A stretch of 5,230 nucleotides of DNA from Dechloromonas sp. (GTDB lineage Bacteria; Pseudomonadota; Gammaproteobacteria; Burkholderiales; Rhodocyclaceae): assembly GCA_013693915.1 (NCBI GenBank), contig CP059264.1, positions 1,068,499 through 1,073,728 of the forward strand. Reading direction: 5' to 3'. Positions 1 to 5,230 of this stretch are shown in pieces. A model generated the notes under the pieces. The model searched no databases and was not told the origin of the DNA. It worked only from the letters and a program-made list of their open reading frames with translations. Every line of letters begins with the position of its first letter. Position 1 is the stretch's first letter. Made by a program: the position numbers and the translations under genes.

Positions 1-1209
1 CCCGGTGGCGCGCACGATCGGTGGCGTGCCGTAGCGCAGGCTGTACATCTGGTTGAGGCCGCAGGGTTCGAAGCGCGAGGGCATCAGGAAGCCGTCGGCG
101 CCGGCCTCGATGCGGTGGGCCAGTCCTTCGTTGAAATCCAGGTGGACAGCGATCTGCCCCGGGTGGCGCGCGGCGAGGGCGCTGAAGCCGCCTTCCATCG
201 CCTTGTCGCCGCTGCCCAGGACAACGAGTTGCGCCGGCAGCTGGGTGATGCCTTCACCCAGTGTCAGGACGAGGTCGAGACCCTTCTGCTGCGTCAGGCG
301 GCTGACGACCCCGAACAACGGGCGGTCGGCTGCGCTCTCCAGCGCCAATTCCTGCTGCAGCGCACGCTTGTTGTCGCGCTTCGCGGAAAGGCGGTTGGCG
401 GCGTAAGGGGCGGCCAGCGCAGGGTCGGCCGCCGGGTTCCAAAGAGCGCCGTCGACCCCGTTCAGGATGCCGCGCAGATCGCCGGCCCGGTGGCGCAGCA
501 GGGGCGCGAGTCCGTAGCCGAAGGCCTCATCCTGGATTTCCCGGGCGTAGGTCGGGCTCACCGTCGAGATCAGCGTCGCAAATTGCAGGCCGGCCTTGAG
601 GAAGGAAAGCCGACCGTGGTACTCGACGCCGTCGACGCGCCAGGCGTCCTCGGGCAGGCCGAGCGCCGCCAGAAGGTCGGCGGGGAAATTGCCCTGGAAC
701 GCCATGTTGTGCACGGTGACGACGCTCGCTGCTCCGCCCTCGTAATGCAGCCAGGCGGGCGCCAGGGCGCTGTGCCACTCGTTGACGTGCACCACGTCGG
801 GTTGCCAGCCGAGCGGCGAAGCGGGCTGGCCAAGCAGGGCGGCGACGCGGGACAGCAGCCCGAAGCGGATGCCGTTGTCGGCCCGGTCGTGGCCGAGGGC
901 ATCGAGATAGGGGTTGCCGGGGTGGTCGAACAGTTCGGGGCAGTCGAGCAGGATCAGCGGCAGCCCGCCAGCTTGGGCGCCGAGCAGGCGGGCGGGCGGC
1001 AGCGCCGGGGCGAGCGCTGGCAACCGGGCGAGTCGCCGGGCATCGGGAAATGCCTGCAACAGCGCCCGATAAGCCGGAAGCAGAACGCGGACATCGTGCT
1101 TTTCCCGGTGCAGCGCCGCCGGCAGGGCGGCGGCGACATCGCCGAGGCCCCCGGTCTTGACCCAGGGCGCCATTTCGGACGCGACGAAGAGTATCGAGAG
1201 GCGGCTCAG
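1..1209 (-). CDS. glgA: Glycogen synthase (ADP-glucose type, GT5), C-terminus cut by window edge
   Basis: Transfers glucose from ADP-glucose to the non-reducing end of a growing alpha-1,4-glucan in the cytoplasm. The frame is open without interruption for 403 codons to the window edge; family members are about 475-490 residues, so roughly 75-90 are missing. Visible in order: first beta strand ILFVASE (residues 6-12), the ADP-glucose-binding K-T-G-G-L motif (Lys18, equivalent to E. coli Lys15), HVNEWH (141-146), VHNMAFQGNF (around 166-175), LNGVD (249-253) opening the second Rossmann domain, SRLTQQKGLDL with Lys309 (E. coli Lys305), and PSRFEPCGLNQ with Glu381 (E. coli Glu377). The start is uncertain: a TGA at 1230-1228 closes the frame upstream and the only ATG (1173-1171, codon 13) would remove the first beta strand. 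I chose CTG at 1209-1207, which puts the N-terminus within three residues of the E. coli one. It follows pgi by 7 bases, so it is probably co-transcribed and translationally coupled. Function is near certain; the start is not. Confidence 0.96.
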   Translation of the reverse strand, partial: MSRLSILFVASEMAPWVKTGGLGDVAAALPAALHREKHDVRVLLPAYRALLQAFPDARRLARLPALAPALPPARLLGAQAGGLPLILLDCPELFDHPGNPYLDALGHDRADNGIRFGLLSRVAALLGQPASPLGWQPDVVHVNEWHSALAPAWLHYEGGAASVVTVHNMAFQGNFPADLLAALGLPEDAWRVDGVEYHGRLSFLKAGLQFATLISTVSPTYAREIQDEAFGYGLAPLLRHRAGDLRGILNGVDGALWNPAADPALAAPYAANRLSAKRDNKRALQQELALESAADRPLFGVVSRLTQQKGLDLVLTLGEGITQLPAQLVVLGSGDKAMEGGFSALAARHPGQIAVHLDFNEGLAHRIEAGADGFLMPSRFEPCGLNQMYSLRYGTPPIVRATG

Positions 1210-1232
1210 GGCGTTCTCAGGTTGTTCTCAGG
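1203..1232 (-). repeat. 11-base tandem repeat across the pgi stop / glgA start
   Basis: On the minus strand the units are CCTGAGAACAA (1232-1222), CCTGAGAACGC (1221-1211) and the partial CCTGAGCC (1210-1203). CCTGAGAAC is exact in the first two units, and CCTGAG recurs in the third. Because 11 is not a multiple of three, the TGA in each unit falls in a different frame: the first blocks the glgA frame upstream, the second is the pgi stop, and the third closes the remaining frame. Each unit also carries a GAG that could act as a weak Shine-Dalgarno core. It looks like a product of local slippage or duplication at the gene junction. Confidence 0.85.
1207..1219 (-). promoter_or_regulatory. Putative glgA translation start: weak GAG Shine-Dalgarno core and CTG start codon
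   Basis: Reading the minus strand, the pgi stop TGA (1219-1217) overlaps a GAGAA stretch whose GAG core (1218-1216) ends six bases before the CTG at 1209-1207. That is a weak but correctly spaced ribosome-binding core. No ATG, GTG or TTG lies in the glgA frame between the in-frame TGA at 1230-1228 and the ATG at codon 13. CTG is a rare but known bacterial start. Ribosomes finishing pgi at 1217 could re-initiate here. The alternatives are initiation at the internal ATG or a local sequence error. Confidence 0.45.
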
Positions 1233-2802
1233 GCAGCGAGCAGCCCGCGCGTCGAGGCGTCGAAGCCGGCGGCATCGCCGTTTCCGGAGAGCAGCGGTGT
1301 CAACTGGTTGGCCAGTTGCTTGCCGAGTTCGACACCCCACTGGTCAAAGGAATTCAGGTTCCACAGGACGCCGAGGCAGAATACCTTGTGCTCGTAGAGC
1401 GCCAGCAACTGGCCCAGCGTATAGGGGTTCAACGCCGGCAGGACGAGCGTGGTCGACGGCTGGTTTCCAGGGAAGACCTTGTACGGAACGAGCACTTCGG
1501 GGACGCCGGCGGCACGGACCTCGGCGGCGGTCTGGCCGAAGGCGAGCGCGGCCGACTGGGCGAGACAATTGGCGAGCAGCGCCGCATGGTGACCGCCGGG
1601 GAGCGGAAAGTCGCTGTCGCGCAGGGCGATGAAATCGCAGGGAATGGTCTGGCCACCCTGATGGATCAGTTGATAGAACGAGTGCTGGCCATTGGTGCCA
1701 GCTTCGCCCCAGAGTACCGGGCAGGTTCCGACCCCGACCGTCTCGCCGTCACGATCGGTCTGCTTGCCGTTGCTCTCCATTTCAAGCTGCTGCAGGTAGG
1801 CCGGCAACAGCGCCAGCGACTGGCTGTAGGGCAGGACCGCCGCGGTCGACGCGCCGAGAAAGTCGGTATTCCACACGGTCAGCAGGGCCAGCGTCAGCGG
1901 CAGGTTGGCGGCCGCCGGTGCCGCGACGAAGTGCCGGTCCATGGCGCAGGCGCCGGCCAGTAACTGTTTGAACTGGCGCCAGCCGATCGCCAGTGCCAGC
2001 GACAGGCCGATCGCCGACCACAGCGAGAAGCGGCCGCCGACCCAGTCCCAGAATTCGAAGACGTTGTCGGGGAGATGCCGAACTGCCGCGTCAGCTCGAG
2101 ATTGGTCGACAGGGCGACGAAATGCTGGGTGACGGCGCTTTCGCGGCCCGCCGCGGCGAGCAACCAGGCGCGCGCGGTGCGCGCGTTGGTCAGAGTCTCG
2201 AGCGTCGTGAACGTCTTGCTGGCAATCACGAACAGCGTCGTGCGCGGATTGAGCCGGGCGAGCAACGGGGCGATGTCGGCGCCGTCGACGTTGGCGACGA
2301 AGTGGACATTGAGGTCCGGCTGCTGGAAGGCGGCCAGTGCCCTGACCGCCATGCGCGGGCCGAGATCGGAGCCGCCGATGCCGATATTGACGACGTCGGT
2401 GATGCGTTCGCCGGCAAAGCCCCGCCACTTGCCGCTGTGAATGCTCTCGCAGAAGTCCTGCAGGCGCTCGAGGACGACGCGCACTTCGGGCGGCTCGTCC
2501 TTATCCGCACGCAGCGCCATGTGGCGGACGGCGCGGCCTTCGGTGTGGTTGATCGCTTCGCCGGCCAGCATCTTCCGCTTCCAGCCGTCGACGTCTGCGG
2601 CTTCGGCCAGCGCGTGCAGCAGCGCCAGCGCTTCGGCGTCGATGCGCTGCTTGGAAAAGTCGAGCAACAGGCCGTCATGGCGCAGCGAAAAGCGCTCGAA
2701 GCGTTGCCCGTCGGCGGCGAAAAGTTCGCGCAGATGCGCCGGGCGCACGGCTTCGGCATGGGCGGCGAGAGCGCGCCAGGCTGGGGAGTCGTAGATTCTC
2801 AT
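1217..2802 (-). CDS. pgi: Glucose-6-phosphate isomerase, interrupted by a one-base frameshift
   Basis: Reversibly converts glucose-6-phosphate to fructose-6-phosphate in the cytoplasm, linking glycogen turnover to glycolysis and gluconeogenesis. With one base restored at 2069-2072 the product is 528 residues (E. coli Pgi is 549) and is colinear with the family. Visible: [13 protein letters not shown] (139-151), the phosphate-binding SKTFTTLET loop (195-203), [12 protein letters not shown] (249-260), [18 protein letters not shown] (366-383) with catalytic Glu367, and [10 protein letters not shown] (486-495) with catalytic Lys495. I do not assign the catalytic histidine; candidates are His381, His405 and His406. 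Residues 1-245 lie in one frame and 246-528 in another. As written, translation gives 302 residues, the last 57 out of frame, lacking Glu367 and Lys495 and surely inactive. The ATG overlaps the phosphorylase stop (ATGA) with no clear Shine-Dalgarno, suggesting coupled translation. Downstream conservation is unbroken, so sequencing error or a very recent mutation is more likely than an old pseudogene. Confidence 0.95.
2069..2072 (-). other. Frameshift site in pgi: one base missing from a homopolymer
   Basis: The plus strand has G4 here (C4 in the mRNA sense), inside CTCCCCGAC. Upstream codons read F-G-I-S-P in one frame, and D-N-V-F-E-F-W begins immediately afterwards in the other frame. Adding one C gives TCC CCC GAC and joins the two conserved blocks with no residue lost or gained. 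The sequence does not fit the classical X-XXY-YYZ slippery heptamer, so programmed -1 frameshifting is unlikely. The out-of-frame tail ends at a stop at 1896-1894. Confidence 0.93.
2799..2802 (-). promoter_or_regulatory. ATGA stop/start overlap coupling phosphorylase to pgi
   Basis: On the minus strand the pgi ATG (2802-2800) and the phosphorylase TGA (2801-2799) overlap as ATGA. The 18 bases before the ATG contain no GGAGG-like element, so pgi initiation probably depends on ribosomes terminating on the upstream gene. The overlap supports one polycistronic mRNA and confirms the pgi start. Confidence 0.85.
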
Positions 2803-5230
2803 AGCCAGATCATCAGGCCGGTTTCGAACCTGTGGATCAGGTCCGGATGCGAAGGAAAGATGCGGATCCGGTATTCGAGCTTGCCGCAGCTTTCCGGAGT
2901 CAGGTCGATGGCGTACAGCGTCTCGCCACTGTCGGTGACTCCCCGGGTGCTCAGCGGGTAGTGGCGGGCGCGCCTGCTGAAGGTGCCTTGCGGACCGGGA
3001 CGACCGATCAGCACCTCGACGGTGACGTCTTCCGGCGTCAGTCCATTGAGCTGGACGGCGACCTGGAGATGCAGCGACTTGCCGAACTTGAGACGGCGCT
3101 CCGGCAGGTCGATGCGGTGCAGGCGCACGCCGGGCCAGGCGCCACGCACCCTTTCCTTCCACTCGGCGACCGTGCGGGCGACGGCGAAGTGGTTCCTGGC
3201 GAAGCGTCGACCGTGGGCGGTGGCCGGCGCATAGAAATTCTTCGCGTACTCGGCAACCATGCGGATGACATTGAATTGCGGCGCGATGGTCCTGATCGAC
3301 TGCTTGGCCATCGCCACCCATTCCGGCGAATAGCCCATCGGACCCGTGCGGTAGTAGGTCGGGATGACATGGTCCTGGAGCAGCTCGTAGAGCGTGCGGG
3401 CTTCCTCGGCATCGCGCTGGGCTTCGCTGAGGTGCCCGGGGGCGGGTTTGATCGCCCAGCCGTTGGCAACCTCGCCGCTGCCGTCGTAGCCTTCGCCCCA
3501 CCAGCCATCGAGTATCGATAGGTTGAGCGCGCCGTTCATTGCCGCCTTCATTCCGGAGGTACCCGAGGCTTCCAGCGGATAGATGGGATTGTTGAGCCAG
3601 ACGTCGACCCCGGCGACAAGGGAGCGCGCCAGGTACAGGTCGTAGCCCTCGACGAGCAGGATGTGGCCCTCGAACTCGGGGCGCTTGGCCATCTGGGCGA
3701 TCAGGCGCATGATTTCCTGGCCCGGCTGGTCGGCCGGATGAGCCTTGCCGGCAAACAGGAAAAGCACCGGCCCCGGTGCCTGCGCAATGATCTCTGCCAG
3801 CCATTCCGGATCCTGGAAGAGCAGTGCCGCGCGCTTGTACGTCGCGAAACGACGGGCGAAGCCGATGGTCAGGACATTCGGGTTCTTCGGATCGGCATGC
3901 TTGAGCAGGCGGTCGAGGTGGGTCAGCGAGCCCCGGTTGCGCTGGTGCTGTTCGCCCAGGCGGTCACGGACGAGTTGGAGCAGCAGCGATTTCAGCTGCT
4001 GGCGGATGCTCCAGAAGGTCTGGTCGGGAATCTTCGCGATCCCCTCCCAGTTGGCCGGGTTGGTCTGCCGTTCGCCCCAGCCGATGCCGAGGAAGCGTTC
4101 GAAGGTCTCGTGCCACTCGGTGGCCAGGAAGGTTGGCAGGTGGACACCGTTGGTCACGTAGGCCATCGGGTTTTCTTCGGGGTCGATCTGCGGCCACAGA
4201 TAACGGCAGATCTCGGCGGAGACATCGCCATGGATCCGCGATACGCCATTGTGGTGGCGGGAGCCGCGCAAGGCAAGGGCAGTCATGTTGAAATCGGTCT
4301 TGCCCTGTTCGACGCCCAGCTTCAGGAGTTGCTCGTAGGGAACGCCATTCGCTTTGCACCATTCGGCGAAATAGTGGTGGATCATTTCCTCCGGGAAATG
4401 ATCGTGCCCGGCCGGAACCGGTGTGTGCGTCGTGAACACGACGTTGGCGGCGACCGCCTCGAGCGCCGCGGCGAAAGGCAGGCCGGCGCTGATCATGCTG
4501 CGGATGCGTTCGAGGATGAGGAAGGCCGCGTGACCTTCGTTGATATGCCAGACGGACGGCTTGAGGCCGAGCGTGGCGAGGGCGCGAACGCCACCGATGC
4601 CGAGCAGGATTTCCTGCTCGATGCGCGTCGTCCGGTCGCCCCCGTAGAGGCGGTGGGTGATTTCCCGGTCATGGGGCGAATTCTGCGGCAGCCAGGTGTC
4701 GAGCAGAACGAGACGGACGTGTCCGACCACGGCTTCCCAAAGCTTGGCATGGACGATGCGGCCGGGAAACTCGACGGTGACCAGCATCTCGTTCCCGCTG
4801 GCGTCGCGCAGCGGCGCGACCGGCAGATCGTCGAATTCGGAATCGCTGTAGGTGGCCTGCTGGTTGCCGTCGGCGTCGAGCGTCTGGTGGAAGTAGCCCT
4901 GGCGGTAGAGCAGGCCGATGCCGATGAAGGGCAGGCCCATGTCGCTGGCACCCTTGCAGTGGTCGCCGGCGAGAATTCCGAGGCCGCCGGAATAGATCGG
5001 CAGGCTCTCATGGAACCCGAACTCGGCGCAGAAATAGGCGATCAGGTCGTCACTCTTGAAGCGCTGGCCATGGACGTGCGCCATGTTGGGCAACTCGTGG
5101 TAGCTGCTGTAGGCCGAAATCACGCGATTCAGCGACCCGATGAAGACCGCATCCTCGGCGGCGGCTTCGAGGCCTTTCTGGTCGGCGCGCTTGAGAAACG
5201 CCTTGGGGTTGTGGTTGGTCGCTCTCCACA
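2799..5230 (-). CDS. glgP: Alpha-glucan (glycogen) phosphorylase, GT35, short DUF3417 type; 5' end outside window
   Basis: Phosphorolyses terminal alpha-1,4 linkages of glycogen or maltodextrin, releasing glucose-1-phosphate; it uses pyridoxal phosphate. About 809 residues are visible, numbered from the first complete codon (5228). The reading frame continues through the GTG at 5123 to the window edge with family-like sequence ([12 protein letters not shown]), so that GTG is not the start; I estimate a few dozen residues missing. Landmarks: [20 protein letters not shown] (around 81-100), [10 protein letters not shown] (227-236), [11 protein letters not shown], the ATYKRA motif with Lys465, [13 protein letters not shown], and [14 protein letters not shown] with Lys561 (codon 3548-3546), the expected PLP Schiff-base lysine. 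The last 120 or so residues form a C-terminal extension ending FETGLMIWL, as in bacterial and archaeal homologues of this subfamily (about 840-860 residues) rather than the classical E. coli GlgP/MalP form. Sequence alone does not distinguish glycogen from maltodextrin preference, but the glgA neighbour favours glycogen. No frameshift or missing key residue was seen. Confidence 0.96.
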   Translation of the reverse strand, partial: WRATNHNPKAFLKRADQKGLEAAAEDAVFIGSLNRVISAYSSYHELPNMAHVHGQRFKSDDLIAYFCAEFGFHESLPIYSGGLGILAGDHCKGASDMGLPFIGIGLLYRQGYFHQTLDADGNQQATYSDSEFDDLPVAPLRDASGNEMLVTVEFPGRIVHAKLWEAVVGHVRLVLLDTWLPQNSPHDREITHRLYGGDRTTRIEQEILLGIGGVRALATLGLKPSVWHINEGHAAFLILERIRSMISAGLPFAAALEAVAANVVFTTHTPVPAGHDHFPEEMIHHYFAEWCKANGVPYEQLLKLGVEQGKTDFNMTALALRGSRHHNGVSRIHGDVSAEICRYLWPQIDPEENPMAYVTNGVHLPTFLATEWHETFERFLGIGWGERQTNPANWEGIAKIPDQTFWSIRQQLKSLLLQLVRDRLGEQHQRNRGSLTHLDRLLKHADPKNPNVLTIGFARRFATYKRAALLFQDPEWLAEIIAQAPGPVLFLFAGKAHPADQPGQEIMRLIAQMAKRPEFEGHILLVEGYDLYLARSLVAGVDVWLNNPIYPLEASGTSGMKAAMNGALNLSILDGWWGEGYDGSGEVANGWAIKPAPGHLSEAQRDAEEARTLYELLQDHVIPTYYRTGPMGYSPEWVAMAKQSIRTIAPQFNVIRMVAEYAKNFYAPATAHGRRFARNHFAVARTVAEWKERVRGAWPGVRLHRIDLPERRLKFGKSLHLQVAVQLNGLTPEDVTVEVLIGRPGPQGTFSRRARHYPLSTRGVTDSGETLYAIDLTPESCGKLEYRIRIFPSHPDLIHRFETGLMIWL
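4380..4403 (-). repeat. Perfect 10-base inverted repeat with 4-base loop inside glgP
   Basis: The arms GATCATTTCC (4380-4389) and GGAAATGATC (4394-4403) are exact reverse complements around a four-base loop. The hairpin covers exactly eight codons of the phosphorylase (Asp-His-Phe-Pro-Glu-Glu-Met-Ile, visible residues 276-283). In the mRNA sense the loop and 3' arm contain GGAGG followed closely by AAATG, so the stem would hide a Shine-Dalgarno-like sequence and an ATG. It may be coincidence of codon choice: there is no U-tract, so it does not look like a terminator. Confidence 0.6.

Noticed and set aside
115..1632. Plus-strand open frame of about 505 codons
   Set aside because: It lies antisense to glgA and the 3' part of pgi, both clearly conserved. 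Its translation is low-complexity, rich in Arg, Gly and Ala with no recognisable domain, as expected from the complement of GC-rich coding DNA.
1157..1963. Plus-strand open frame of about 268 codons
   Set aside because: Antisense to pgi and the glgA start, overlaps another open frame on the same strand, and has no recognisable motif.
2060..2080. Programmed -1 ribosomal frameshift in pgi
   Set aside because: The local sequence does not match the X-XXY-YYZ slippery motif, I saw no obvious downstream stimulatory element, and pgi is not known to use recoding. An indel is simpler.
1993..2961. Plus-strand open frame of about 322 codons crossing the pgi/phosphorylase junction
   Set aside because: Antisense shadow of two conserved genes; Asp/Glu/Arg/Gly-rich translation without family features.
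1894..3804. Minus-strand open frame of about 636 codons extending upstream of pgi
   Set aside because: Only the part from 2802 to about 2072 is real (Pgi residues 1-245). The upstream part is the phosphorylase gene in the wrong frame and the end is pgi after the frameshift.
4380..4403. Rho-independent terminator
   Set aside because: The hairpin is inside a coding region and is not followed by a U-tract on either strand.
2799..5123. GTG at 5123-5121 as the phosphorylase start
   Set aside because: The frame continues upstream with family-typical sequence for 35 further codons to the window edge, so the true start is outside.

Overview
This 5,230-base, GC-rich window is a fragment of a bacterial glycogen-metabolism gene cluster. 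All recognisable genes lie on the minus strand, so transcription runs from high to low coordinates. In that order they are: (1) an alpha-glucan/glycogen phosphorylase of the short, DUF3417-containing type (glgP), 5' end outside the window, ending at 2799; (2) glucose-6-phosphate isomerase (pgi), 2802 to 1217, interrupted by one missing base in a G/C run at 2069-2072; (3) glycogen synthase (glgA), from about 1209 to the window edge, lacking its last roughly 75-90 residues. There is no intergenic stretch longer than about 10 bases. No RNA gene, mobile element, CRISPR array, promoter or terminator could be supported.

The genes are packed as a single transcription unit. The phosphorylase stop and the pgi start share an ATGA overlap. 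pgi and glgA are separated by only 7 bases, if glgA starts at a CTG codon as the N-terminal conservation suggests. This second junction is unusual: it is built from 2.7 copies of an 11-base tandem repeat that places a TGA in all three forward frames, and no ATG, GTG or TTG is available for glgA between the in-frame stop and its conserved first beta strand.

Metabolically, GlgP releases glucose-1-phosphate from glycogen by phosphorolysis, Pgi connects glucose-6-phosphate with fructose-6-phosphate, and GlgA builds the polymer from ADP-glucose. The unit therefore holds both the breakdown and the synthesis enzyme, with the isomerase that links the glycogen pool to glycolysis and gluconeogenesis. 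The phosphoglucomutase and ADP-glucose pyrophosphorylase needed to close the cycle are not in the window.

High GC, heavy use of G/C-ending codons and the protein sequences suggest a proteobacterium, perhaps a betaproteobacterium of the Rhodocyclales type; this is inference without a database search. The lone frameshift in a homopolymer, in an otherwise perfectly preserved gene, would be typical of a draft or metagenome assembly. I see no previously undescribed system here. The points worth a second look are the pgi frameshift, the glgA start with its tandem repeat, and a perfect hairpin inside the phosphorylase gene.
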